NCBI GenBank assembly: GCA_937872385.1
Contig: CALMSO010000007.1
Span: forward strand, 1-54,274
Length of the DNA stretch: 54,274 bases
Direction: 5' to 3'
Source of the DNA: an uncultured Saprospiraceae bacterium
GTDB taxonomy: Bacteria > Bacteroidota > Bacteroidia > Chitinophagales > Saprospiraceae
Shown here: positions 18,701 through 26,394 of the stretch, piece after piece
Layout: each line of letters begins with the position of its first letter
Position numbering within the stretch: the first letter of the stretch is position 1
Translations under genes and position numbers: made by a program
The notes under the pieces: generated by a model
What the model saw: only the letters and a program-made list of their open reading frames with translations
Database searches by the model: none
What the model was told of the DNA's origin: nothing

Positions 18701-18771
18701 CGTTCTACGCGCGGCCTTTGCTCGACAATGCGCAGGGCGTGTGGGGACTGAACTTTATACCCGGCTGGTAA
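15712..18771 (+). CDS. Metalloprotease-like, TolB-propeller and Omp85-type barrel fusion protein
   Basis: 1019 residues with a signal peptide ending AQAQ (1-23). The N-terminal domain has an HExxH zinc motif (HELVH, residues 137-141) and EGLAEY (Glu168 or Glu172 as third ligand), as in gluzincin/peptidase MA proteins. Then come WD40-like TolB repeats (about 290-600: LSPDGRYIIF, WSPDGEQFAF, WSPDGRLIAF, WSADGNLILF). The last ~380 residues resemble an Omp85/surface-antigen barrel (VRGYSSS, NFEIRIPFTG, FADGGVAW, YARPL). Predicted location is the outer membrane with the protease and propeller in the periplasm or outside. Substrate unknown. It ends in a strong terminator. Confidence 0.82.
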   Translation: MNTLKRYSLTIVLLALFSMMAQAQYFGRNKVNYTRFDFEVHQTDNFELYTYVKNPTYRDQFARWAEQWYEIHQRILGDTIQQRNPLILYNNHADFQQTNTIFGQIGVGTGGVTEAFKNRVIMPIAMSNQQTFHVLGHELVHAFQYNMILRGDSTNLRNLGNLPLWLVEGLAEYMSIGSVDANTAMWMRDAVLHNDVPSIRDLSNPKYFPYRYGQAFWVFLTGLYGDEVIEPFFVSVAKYGFEPACTLVLGMSYSDLSNLWVSAIKAKFEPFLGDKKERTVGTKLLARDNAGRLNISPVLSPDGRYIIFLSEKDIFGIDLFMADAVSGGIVRKVASSTKDGHLDDFDYIESAGTWSPDGEQFAFVAFSKGRNVLVIKNTRTGRTVEEIVMEKVPAFTNPAWSPDGRLIAFTGLVEGQVDLYTYDLRNGRVQQLTNDPYSAMHPHWSADGNLILFASDELSFEGNRRDGKWTFNIAELDVVSLAVKHYNIFLGADNLNPVYDGEGNIWFLSNRDGFRNIYKYDPGADVVYQMTDVLTGISGITPYAPAMSIDRRRNRVAYMHYAQNEYSIYRARTDDFLNREVNRNDVSFAAAILPRVNPQASRLVDNQLADIDDLDRGMLTTLARVPYRRQFKLDYAGGSTGIGVGSSNTFGTTTGMAGAVDLLFSDILGNNQFFTTLSMNGEITDFGGILSYINRKSRLTWGATLSHIPFRSAGFGGRGFEELPIGGGGSVLALADTFFIQRIFEQRLGTFVSYPFSQVLRFEANTFATRYSSRLDRYVNYYDARFGFIGNLFGQERERVESSPGFNLYSAGGALVGDNSFFGLTAPLKGHRFRLGADHFMGEFNFTAATADFRIYRFLKPFGVAFRAMHYGRYGGDADALFPIYVGNPWYVRGYSSSVTEQILAQNGQNFNQLVGSKVGVANFEIRIPFTGPKQLALIKSSFLFTDLNFFADGGVAWSDFSQLNGTPDNNLQAALPIFSVGASLRVNLFGALIIEPFYARPLLDNAQGVWGLNFIPGW

Positions 18772-18798
18772 AAATAGCCCTTTCTGGGCAACAAAAAA

Positions 18799-18834
18799 AC
18801 GGCTTTTGGCGCATCGTCAAAGGCCGTTTTTTTT
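18799..18834 (+). terminator. Rho-independent terminator
   Basis: ACGGCTTTTG (18799-18808) pairs with CAAAGGCCGT (18818-18827), one G-T pair, followed by eight T. It terminates the protease-barrel gene. Confidence 0.9.
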
Positions 18835-18945
18835 GCTAACAAACGAATAAATTTTTTTATAAATTATTAATTATTAGCATTTTATGCAAAAAGCACCATT
18901 CCATCGTACAAACCTACCGTTTCGTTAATAATCTTTTTTTAGCCA

Positions 18946-18977
18946 TTGGAAAGTATAGATAATTTGATACTTTTTTG
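18946..18977 (+). promoter_or_regulatory. Possible promoter for the TPR gene
   Basis: TTG (18946-18948), then 19 bases, then TACTTTTTTG (18968-18977), a -7 element with two extra T compared with TAnnTTTG. It lies 48 bases before the ATG at 19026. Confidence 0.35.
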
Positions 18978-19025
18978 CTTAAATTTACCGGTTGAATTGC
19001 CTGTACACACAAGCAAATATGTCCT

Positions 19026-20420
19026 ATGAACTTTGAAGAAAATCAGACGATCCTCGATCTCATTTCTGAATATGAGACTTCGCTGGAAAAAGGTGACTCC
19101 TTTTTTTTGGACGAAAAGTCTTATGCTCAACTGATTGAGTATTACGAAAATGAAGATTTGATAGATAAAGCCCTTGAAGCGACCGAGCACGCTATCCGGC
19201 ACCACGGCTACGTAATTGATTTTTATATCAAAAAAGCCCGGTTGCTCATGGAAGATCACCAAGATGCCCAAGCCCTGACGGTGCTGGAGCGAGCAGGATT
19301 ATTTGCACCGGGCGAGCCGGGCATTGATCTGCTGCGGGCCGAGGCAATGGCGCACATGGGGCTGCACGACGAGGCTTTTGCGCTGCTGGCTGAGCTGAAA
19401 AAACAAGCCAACAGTACCCTCTTTTGCGAAATATACGTTTGCGAAGCGCTCATTCATGAATTGCTGGAGGAGTATGAGCAGGTATTCGAAGCACTACGAG
19501 CTGCGCTATTGGAAAACCCGCGCCACCAGGAAGCGCTCGAGCGTATCTGGCTGTGCATTGAAAGCACCAAAAAATACGAGGAGAGCGTGCGCTTACATCA
19601 GCAATTACTCGATCTGGATCCCTATTCCTACTTAGCTTGGTACAATTTGGGGCACGCCTATGCTTATCTTGGCAATTATGACGAAGCCATCGAAGCGTAT
19701 GAATACGCCTATCTGATCAACGAAAAGTTTGAATTTGCCTACCGCGACCGTGCCGAGCTGTGTTTTGAAATAAAACAATACCGCAAAGCTCTTAATTGCT
19801 ACCTTGAATTGCTGGAGCAAACCGAATCGGACAGTGATTTGCTGCTGTGCATCGGACAGTGCTACCAACAGCTCGAAGACTATGTCACCGCCCGGCGCTA
19901 CTACACCCAAGCCCTGCAAGCCGATACCTTCAACGATGAGGTGCTTTACTACATTGGCGAGTGCTACGCAGAGGAAGGCAAGTGGAAACGGGCCGAGCGG
20001 GCTTTTGCAAAAGCCATTGAAATAGAAGACCAACGCGAAGAATATTACGCAGCATTGGCTGAGGCACAATTTGAGCTGGGCGAATGGAAAAAAGCAGAAA
20101 CCAACTTTAAAAAAGCGATTGAACTGGCACCCGACCAAATCCAGTTTTGGATGCAATACACCGGTTTTCTTATCGAAATTGACCGGGTAGAAGAAGCGCT
20201 CACTACGCTACAAGAGGCAGAAAACTACTCGATTGGTTCTGAAATATTGTACTGCCGCATCGCTTGCCTGTTCGCGTTGGGCCGCCGGCAGGAAGGCTGC
20301 TATTGGTTGGGCGAAGCGCTCGCCGAAGATTACGAAATGCACCGGACGCTCTTCGAGATGATGCCCGCTTTGGAATTTGACCCCGACGTGGCGGCGATGA
20401 TTACTGACTATTCGGCTTGA
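19026..20420 (+). CDS. Tetratricopeptide repeat protein
   Basis: 464 residues, acidic, no signal peptide, so probably cytoplasmic. Almost the whole chain is TPR: about ten 34-residue helix pairs with typical spacing (for example AWYNLGHAYAYLGNYDEAIEAYEYA, VLYYIGECYAEEGKWKRAERAFAKA). TPR arrays bind other proteins; no catalytic domain is visible. It stands alone, convergent with the nucleotidyltransferase, ten bases between their stops. The partner and process are unknown. Confidence 0.9.
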   Translation: MNFEENQTILDLISEYETSLEKGDSFFLDEKSYAQLIEYYENEDLIDKALEATEHAIRHHGYVIDFYIKKARLLMEDHQDAQALTVLERAGLFAPGEPGIDLLRAEAMAHMGLHDEAFALLAELKKQANSTLFCEIYVCEALIHELLEEYEQVFEALRAALLENPRHQEALERIWLCIESTKKYEESVRLHQQLLDLDPYSYLAWYNLGHAYAYLGNYDEAIEAYEYAYLINEKFEFAYRDRAELCFEIKQYRKALNCYLELLEQTESDSDLLLCIGQCYQQLEDYVTARRYYTQALQADTFNDEVLYYIGECYAEEGKWKRAERAFAKAIEIEDQREEYYAALAEAQFELGEWKKAETNFKKAIELAPDQIQFWMQYTGFLIEIDRVEEALTTLQEAENYSIGSEILYCRIACLFALGRRQEGCYWLGEALAEDYEMHRTLFEMMPALEFDPDVAAMITDYSA

Positions 20421-20429
20421 ACAATACTA

Positions 20430-21332
20430 TTACCACAATTTCATAGGGTATTTGCCTGCGGCTGTCAGTTGGCTGAAAGCCTGCTGCACCACGCTTTTGT
20501 CTTCCTGGTAAGTAACGCCGTACCACTGCTCGCTATTCGGAATGACGGACATCCGGACAGCGCCGCTTTGTATTTGTCGGGTCACAAACAAAGGAATGTA
20601 AAATTCCGCTTTGGGCTTGTCGCCATTGGCATGTACAAACTCGATAAAATGTTGGCGTAGCGCTGGAAAAATAGTGTGGTGGAAGCCAAAAAAATTCATG
20701 GACACTAAGTTCTCATCAGCTAAAGGGTGCAAACGGCCCTCAGCATCTTGATAATGCACCACGCCGTTGGGGCCGCGCTCCACCTTGTGCCGCTCGTCAA
20801 TGGCCGTTAGCATCTGCTGCTCATTCATGGCACATACGCCCCGCGACACCGCTCCATTATCCGACAGGGTGTTTTTCAGTACATAGCCAATCATGGCATA
20901 ATGATCTGGTGTACAGTTTTTTATAAGAAAACCAGCCATTGCCGGAAAGGCGGTAATGCCGTAATAATCATCGGCGTTGATCACAGCAAATGGCTCGTGA
21001 ATGGCTTGCTCGGCTACTAATACTGCGTGCCCCGTGCCCCAGGGTTTTTCGCGGGGTGGCAGCGTGCTCAGCCCTTCGATGGGCGTATCCATTTCTTGGA
21101 AAACATAATCTACTGCGATTTGCTGGTCAAATTTTCCACTGAACTTGGCTTTGAAATCCGCTTCAATGGATTGGCGAATGACGAAAACGACCTTGCCAAA
21201 ACCAGAACGAATGGCGTCGAATACCGAGTATTCGATGATGGCTTCGCCGCCAGGGCCAATGGAGTCAACTTGTTTCAAGCCGCCATAACGACTGCCGATG
21301 CCGGCCGCAAGGATGAGTAACGTGGGTTTCAT
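20430..21332 (-). CDS. Sugar-phosphate nucleotidyltransferase family protein
   Basis: 300 residues. The GT-A-type nucleotide-binding signature is at the N-terminus (LAAGIGSRYGGLKQ, residues 7-20), with the metal-binding aspartates in NADDYYG (about 118-124). Family members join a nucleoside triphosphate to a sugar phosphate or similar group, giving activated precursors for cell-surface polysaccharide. The specific nucleotide and sugar cannot be assigned. It follows the CapA-like gene on the same strand after 203 bases. The shared minus-strand run with PBP2 hints at an envelope role. Confidence 0.88.
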   Translation of the reverse strand: MKPTLLILAAGIGSRYGGLKQVDSIGPGGEAIIEYSVFDAIRSGFGKVVFVIRQSIEADFKAKFSGKFDQQIAVDYVFQEMDTPIEGLSTLPPREKPWGTGHAVLVAEQAIHEPFAVINADDYYGITAFPAMAGFLIKNCTPDHYAMIGYVLKNTLSDNGAVSRGVCAMNEQQMLTAIDERHKVERGPNGVVHYQDAEGRLHPLADENLVSMNFFGFHHTIFPALRQHFIEFVHANGDKPKAEFYIPLFVTRQIQSGAVRMSVIPNSEQWYGVTYQEDKSVVQQAFSQLTAAGKYPMKLW

Positions 21333-21535
21333 GATATGAATGCGTTGTGTTGGTTTATAACCGGAAACCGGTCGTTGCAGCTTGTGCGTGCTTATTTGTT
21401 GGGCTATAATCTTTTGACGAGCTTCGATGCGAAGCGGGTTATTTGATGCTGTAAAGTTGGGAAAGTTTTTACAAAAAGGTATTCTTTTCCAGCTGAAAGT
21501 TTGGGTAAACGAAGTGATTTTTACTGCTCAAACAA

Positions 21536-22696
21536 TCAATAATTAGCTGCGTTGGGGGTTGGCATTAGCCAGTCCACCGGATGCTCAGTTGCTTGTGAAT
21601 CAGCGAGATTTTGGCGCACCGCACGGGCATAGCGCAACATGGCGGCGTGGTCGGTAGTATTCATACCAATGCTCGAAGCGTCGGTTTCAAAAGGCGCAAT
21701 AGCTACCACGCGATAGGTTTGTCGGCCGTCTGTGTGGCGCTGCCGCCAACGCCAAACGGGAATGTAGCGCGGCTGCCCGACATTGGTTTGGCCGGTCGTC
21801 CTATTTTTTTCCAACGCTACCGTGAGTAAGATGCCACCATCGGTATGCGGTTTGACTTGCCCGGAAATAAAATTGCCAAGCGAATAAGCTACAGGGATAA
21901 GTTTTTCAGTGCTGTCGGGTAGCAAAGCCGCAACCGTGCGAATGGGCTGCACCACATGCGGATGCGCCCCGATGATGAGATCGGCTCCCCAGTCGGCAAG
22001 TTTAGCTGCCAGTACGCGCTGTTTTTTGTTTTCGGTGAGTTGGTATTCGTCGCCCCAATGCATGACTACAATGATGAAGTCGGGCTGCAGTGCACGGGCC
22101 ACGGCCATGTCTTCAGCGATGAGGGTTTCGTCAATTTCGTTGACTAACACGGGCGCTTTGGTCGGGATGCCGTTGGTGTCGTAGGTATAATTGAGCCAAG
22201 CTATTTTGAAGTTGTTTTTGTAAACGAGCAAAGGATAAAAGGCAGCGCGCTCCTCGGCATTGCGAAAGGTGCCTGTGTGGTAGAAACCCTCATTTTCTAA
22301 AGTGTTGAGGGTACTGATGACGCCATTAGGACCCGCGTCGTTGCTGTGGTTATTGGCAGTAAGCAAAAGGTTGAAGCCCGCCTGACGCAAGGCCGGAGCT
22401 AAAGCATCGGGGCTGCGAAACATGGGGTAGCCAGTGTAGGGCGGCTGGCCGGGTAGTGTGAGTTCCAAATTGCCAATGGCGAGGTCTGCTTGGCGCAAAA
22501 TGGGCGCAACATAAGCAAAACAAGGCGTGTAGTCGTAGCGCTGCTCTTTGGCAATATAAGCAGATTTTACCTGCGATTCATGGCCCATAATGTCGCCTGC
22601 AAAAATCAGGCGCAAGGTTTGTATCGAATCGGCTTGCGCAGCGCCGCCTACGGCGTACAAGAGCAGAACAAGGGCCATAGCCACGCGATGCAGCAT
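21536..22696 (-). CDS. CapA/PgsA-family metallophosphatase-fold protein
   Basis: 386 residues with a signal peptide (1-20), so exported. The CapA domain shows FAGDIMGH near the N-terminus, NLELTL, TANNHSNDAG, MHWGDEY and GAHPHVVQPI, the metal-binding motifs of the calcineurin-like fold. Named after the poly-gamma-glutamate capsule protein, most family members are of unknown substrate. It starts 5 bases after the PBP2 stop, so the two are co-transcribed and it may act on cell wall or capsule material; that is inference. Confidence 0.88.
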   Translation of the reverse strand: MLHRVAMALVLLLYAVGGAAQADSIQTLRLIFAGDIMGHESQVKSAYIAKEQRYDYTPCFAYVAPILRQADLAIGNLELTLPGQPPYTGYPMFRSPDALAPALRQAGFNLLLTANNHSNDAGPNGVISTLNTLENEGFYHTGTFRNAEERAAFYPLLVYKNNFKIAWLNYTYDTNGIPTKAPVLVNEIDETLIAEDMAVARALQPDFIIVVMHWGDEYQLTENKKQRVLAAKLADWGADLIIGAHPHVVQPIRTVAALLPDSTEKLIPVAYSLGNFISGQVKPHTDGGILLTVALEKNRTTGQTNVGQPRYIPVWRWRQRHTDGRQTYRVVAIAPFETDASSIGMNTTDHAAMLRYARAVRQNLADSQATEHPVDWLMPTPNAANY

Positions 22697-22701
22697 GAGC
22701 G

Positions 22702-24567
22702 TCAGGGTTTTTTGTTAATCAAATCGGCGTTCAAAATGCGGTCTTCCAGATACTTGCGGTCTGGTCGGATGGAGCCGTTCAGGTATTTTTCTATCATAAG
22801 GCTCGCAATGGGCGCTGCAAAAGTAGCTCCGAAGCCAGCATTTTCTACATAAACGGCGATAGCAATTTTCGGATCGTCCTTTGGCGCAAAGCTGAAGAAA
22901 ATAGAGTGGTCTTTGCCATGTGGGTTCTCGGCCGTACCGGTTTTGCCGCAAATGAAAAGATCGGGAACATAAGCTACCCGCGCCGTACCGCCCAGCACCG
23001 CCCGCTCCATACCTTCGACGACCGGCCCGAAGTGCACCGAATCAATGCCGACGTAGTTGCGCGTCTGGAATCTTTCGGGTATTTCCCGGTTTTTATTGCC
23101 ATACGATTTGAGTAAGTGGGGTGTGATGTAGTAGCCCCGATTGGCAATAATAGCCCCAAGGTTGGCCATTTGCAGCGTTGTAAGTAACATTTCGCCCTGC
23201 CCGATGCCCACAGAGCGCACCCACACGGAGTTCCATTTTTGGCCCGCCTGCTGCCGCTCAAAGCGATCGTTATAATAGGTGGAAGTAGGATAATTACCTG
23301 CTTTTTCGTTCGGAAAATCCACGCCGAGTTGTCGCCCCAGACCCATTCGGTCTAAGTAGCTATTGAAAATATCTAACCCGGCCTGCGGATTATAAAAACC
23401 CTTGCTATCTACTACGTCCCGGAAAACCTGCACAAAATAAGCATTGCAAGAATGTTGAATAGCCATCGTCACATTGGTACAGGTAGGATGCCCATGACAG
23501 CCGGTGAGCCTTTGTCCGCCCATATAATACCCTCCTCCGCAGCCGATGGTGCGATTGGGGCTGAGCACGCCTTCTTGCAAGGCGATGAGCGCTACGGTAG
23601 GTTTGAATAGCGACCCCGGCGGGTACATGCCTTGCACGGCACGATCAAGGAAAATATTGTTCGGATCGGATAATAATCGGGCGTACTCTCGGCTTCTGTT
23701 TTCATTGATAGTCAATACATTAGGGTCGTAAGTAGGGGAGCTGACCATCGCTAAGATTTCGCCGCTGCGGGGATCTATGGCTACTACACTACCAATTTTA
23801 TGGTGCAATAATTGCTCACCGTAGGCCTGCAAGTCGAGGTCCACCGAAGCGATGATATCTTCGCCCGATACGGGAGCTATGTTTTGTGAGCCATTGAGGT
23901 ATTCGCCGACGTCTCGGCCGAGGTTGTCTTTCAATACAAAACGGATACCTTTTTTGCCGCGCAGCTCTTCTTCATAAGCGTGCTCTAAGCCACTGGCGCC
24001 AATATAGTCGCCCATTTGGTATGTAGTAGAATCTTTGGTCAGCTCCGAAGGATTTACCTCGCGGATGTAGCCCAGCAGGTGCGCTGCATAAGGGTGCGGA
24101 TAGCCGCGGGCGTTGCGAAGCTGGAGGTAAAAGCCCGGAAAATTGAACATATTTTCCTGGAAGCGAGCAATGGCGTCGGGCGATAGTTTGCTCATAAAAA
24201 CAAAAGGAACCACCCGTGAGTAGCGAGGGTCGCGCCAGTTTTTGGTAATATTGTCGGCGAAGAATTTTTTATCAATATTCAAAAGTTGGCAAAAGCGCGT
24301 GGTGTCGAAATTGTCCCATTTGATTTGGTTGTAGGTTGCCATCAAATCATAGGTGGGCGTATTGTAAATGAGCAGTTTGCCATTGCGGTCGTAAATAGTG
24401 CCTCTGGCCGGGTAGATGGTATATTTTTGAATGGCGGTAGCATCCGCTCGGCGTCTGAAAGTATCGTCAATAAGTTGTATTTCTACGGCCTTGATTAACA
24501 GCACAATTGCAGCTAATAGAAAGATTACCTGAATGGTAGATTGGCGATTGCGAAGGTTATCAGACAT
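22702..24567 (-). CDS. mrdA: Penicillin-binding protein 2 (peptidoglycan transpeptidase)
   Basis: 621 residues from the ATG at 24567 (MSDNLRNRQS); an in-frame ATG five codons earlier is also possible. One N-terminal membrane helix (about 11-31), PBP dimerisation domain with PARGTIYDRNG, then the transpeptidase domain: S319xxK322 in GSLFKP, the SxN motif in HSCNAYF, and K542-T-G in GKTGTAEN. PBP2 cross-links peptidoglycan during rod elongation and works with RodA and MreBCD. mreD is directly upstream, as in the classic mre-mrd cluster, but mreB, mreC and rodA are not in the visible neighbourhood. Confidence 0.95.
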   Translation of the reverse strand: MSDNLRNRQSTIQVIFLLAAIVLLIKAVEIQLIDDTFRRRADATAIQKYTIYPARGTIYDRNGKLLIYNTPTYDLMATYNQIKWDNFDTTRFCQLLNIDKKFFADNITKNWRDPRYSRVVPFVFMSKLSPDAIARFQENMFNFPGFYLQLRNARGYPHPYAAHLLGYIREVNPSELTKDSTTYQMGDYIGASGLEHAYEEELRGKKGIRFVLKDNLGRDVGEYLNGSQNIAPVSGEDIIASVDLDLQAYGEQLLHHKIGSVVAIDPRSGEILAMVSSPTYDPNVLTINENRSREYARLLSDPNNIFLDRAVQGMYPPGSLFKPTVALIALQEGVLSPNRTIGCGGGYYMGGQRLTGCHGHPTCTNVTMAIQHSCNAYFVQVFRDVVDSKGFYNPQAGLDIFNSYLDRMGLGRQLGVDFPNEKAGNYPTSTYYNDRFERQQAGQKWNSVWVRSVGIGQGEMLLTTLQMANLGAIIANRGYYITPHLLKSYGNKNREIPERFQTRNYVGIDSVHFGPVVEGMERAVLGGTARVAYVPDLFICGKTGTAENPHGKDHSIFFSFAPKDDPKIAIAVYVENAGFGATFAAPIASLMIEKYLNGSIRPDRKYLEDRILNADLINKKP

Positions 24568-24656
24568 AGGTTCGATAGTCAATTGTTGATAGTCAACATT
24601 CGGCAGTTTTGCTTACGTTCATTACGCCTTTGTAAAAGTTCGGCAACGTCGTTTTT

Positions 24657-25178
24657 TCAATCCTTTGGATTAAAAATTTGCATAATCATTAGGACAAAAA
24701 AGACCGAAATGGAAAAGCTGCCGACGGTTTTTAGCAAAATGTCTCCGAGATATACGAAGGTAAAATATTCTACGGAAAAATAAAAAAATAAATGCACCCC
24801 AAACATAATGGCGGTATAGCGCAAAAACCATGCGGGCCCGAGTCGAGCTTTGGTAGGCGAAGGGTTGGTGCCATAACCGTTGGCGGGGGTCAGCCAGCGC
24901 AAGACTCGGTAGCGAATAAACCCGGTAAAGACCAGTGCGCTCGCGTGCACGCCCGGCGAGTCGTAGAATACGTCCACGCCCAGCCCCATGGCCATAGCGA
25001 GCACCAGCACCAGCGCGCGCGGCGTACCGATGGGCAATAGCAGAATGAACAAAGGGTATAGCAAAATTTGAAAATACTGGAAACCATCCGACCACAAAGT
25101 CATGCGCTTCAGCACCAGGGTTTGGGCCAGCAGCAAGAAAATAAAGCGGAGCGCATTGACAACAACAATCCTGTTCAT
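24657..25178 (-). CDS. mreD: Rod shape-determining protein MreD
   Basis: 173 residues from the ATG at 25178 (MNRIVVVNALRF). About five membrane helices, a conserved position before PBP2 (89-base gap) and MreD-like features: ALRFIFLLLAQTLVLK at the N-terminus and the GLGVDVFYDSPGVHASALVF motif. MreD is an inner-membrane scaffold of the elongasome. No mreC frame precedes it; the upstream gene encodes a DUF2490 protein. Confidence 0.88.
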   Translation of the reverse strand: MNRIVVVNALRFIFLLLAQTLVLKRMTLWSDGFQYFQILLYPLFILLLPIGTPRALVLVLAMAMGLGVDVFYDSPGVHASALVFTGFIRYRVLRWLTPANGYGTNPSPTKARLGPAWFLRYTAIMFGVHLFFYFSVEYFTFVYLGDILLKTVGSFSISVFFVLMIMQIFNPKD

Positions 25179-25361
25179 CCTCGGTTGGGTGTGTGTTAGC
25201 ACAATTAGTAAAACTGGCGTCTGGGGCCGGTCGCCTGCAAAACGCCGTCAAATTTAGAAAAAAGGTAGTATCCGGTGCGTTCCGGCAGCGAAAATTTGCG
25301 CAATTGGTGGTAAAAATCAACTAATTGACCTATCCTAAGGTGGCCATTGGTCGGCTGGCTT

Positions 25362-26060
25362 TCAAATGCGGTGGATGACCCAGATCGTGCAGCCGTGCCG
25401 GAAGGTGAAGTCGCGGCCCGGGCCCGGTATGGCGCGCCAATGGTAGCCGCCGAGAATGCTGAGCTTGGTTTTTGAATAGCCCAAAAGCAGGTACAACCGG
25501 TTCTGGTCCATGCCGTTGCGCACTTGCGCACCCGCGTTGAACAGGTACTCGTCCATGAGATCGAAATGAATTTGCTGCCCCTCAGCCAGCTCCCGGATGG
25601 GCCAGCGCAAGCGGGCCATCAGCCGGAGACGGCTATAAAATATTCGGTCGCTGAGCACTTCGCCGCCCGCCACATCTTGCCGCCAGCGCGCATCGTAGCG
25701 AAAGCGAAATTGGTACCCAATTTTGCCAGCCACCGCCGGACGCCACACGGCCTGAGCCCAGGGGCGATGCTCATTGCGAATGAGCCGATCGGAAAAAGAC
25801 GTAGCAGTAGCCACCCAAGCATAGCCGCCCGTGATGGCAATACTGGGGCGCGGAGCGTAGGTCAGCCCGTGCCGCGAGGCAAAAAAAGACGTAGCTACAA
25901 AGTGAAAATCGTTCCAGAGGGACAGTTTTTCGTTGAGCCGAATGCTGCTGATGTAGCCGCCCCATACCTCGCCCCGATGCCGAATGGACTGAGCGGGCAG
26001 CAGCGTAGCGTTTGCGGAAACGGTCAGATAGAAGATAGCAAAAACGATGGTTTTATACAT
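25362..26060 (-). CDS. DUF2490 family outer-membrane-like protein
   Basis: 232 residues from the ATG at 26060 (MYKTIVFAIFYLTVSANA, signal peptide). The rest is Trp/Tyr/Arg-rich alternating strands (EVWGGYISSIRLNEKLSLWNDFHF, YQFRFRYDARWRQD, HFDLMDEYLFN, NRLYLLLGY), typical of DUF2490, a Bacteroidota/proteobacterial family thought to form small outer-membrane barrels. Function unknown. It is upstream of mreD on the same strand with a 183-base gap; a link to cell shape is not shown. Confidence 0.8.
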   Translation of the reverse strand: MYKTIVFAIFYLTVSANATLLPAQSIRHRGEVWGGYISSIRLNEKLSLWNDFHFVATSFFASRHGLTYAPRPSIAITGGYAWVATATSFSDRLIRNEHRPWAQAVWRPAVAGKIGYQFRFRYDARWRQDVAGGEVLSDRIFYSRLRLMARLRWPIRELAEGQQIHFDLMDEYLFNAGAQVRNGMDQNRLYLLLGYSKTKLSILGGYHWRAIPGPGRDFTFRHGCTIWVIHRI

Positions 26061-26081
26061 GAACAATACAAAATGGCTGTG

Positions 26082-26250
26082 TTAGAGCATATTTAAATTT
26101 CATCCTTTGGGTCTGCAAATGTTCATCTATGGAACCTCACTTTGCCTTTTTCTCGCTCCGTAGCGCTGCTATGCAGCTCAAAAAACGCTTCGGGAGAACC
26201 CAAATCTGACCATTTTCGACTTCAAAAACGAATTTTAAATCTACTCTCAA
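26082..26250. mobile_element. Probable MITE or intergenic palindromic element
   Basis: Imperfect terminal inverted repeats bound a 169-bp segment: TTAGAGCATATTTAAATTTC at 26082-26101, and the reverse complement of 26230-26250, TTGAGAGTAGATTTAAAATT(C), match at about 17 of 20 positions. The similarity continues inward for roughly 30 more bases (GCAAATGTTCATCTATGG against GAAAATGGTCAGATTTGG). No coding potential. It fills most of the 334-base space between the divergent DUF2490 and beta-helix genes. Genome-wide copy number, needed to confirm mobility, cannot be seen here. Confidence 0.5.
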
Positions 26251-26394
26251 AAGTACAGTATTTCCTTGCGTGGAGCAAGCGCGCCGACCAAAAATCTAAG
26301 TGCGAATGGCCGGTTAGTGATTGAGAGTGTTTATTTTGGCGGTGTGGATTTCAGGGGCAGTTGCCTCGTTTTGTTACCTAAAAATTGGTATCCG

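Noticed and set aside
25524..26096. 190-codon plus-strand frame opposite the DUF2490 gene
   Set aside because: It overlaps a gene with a signal peptide and family features, and has no features of its own.
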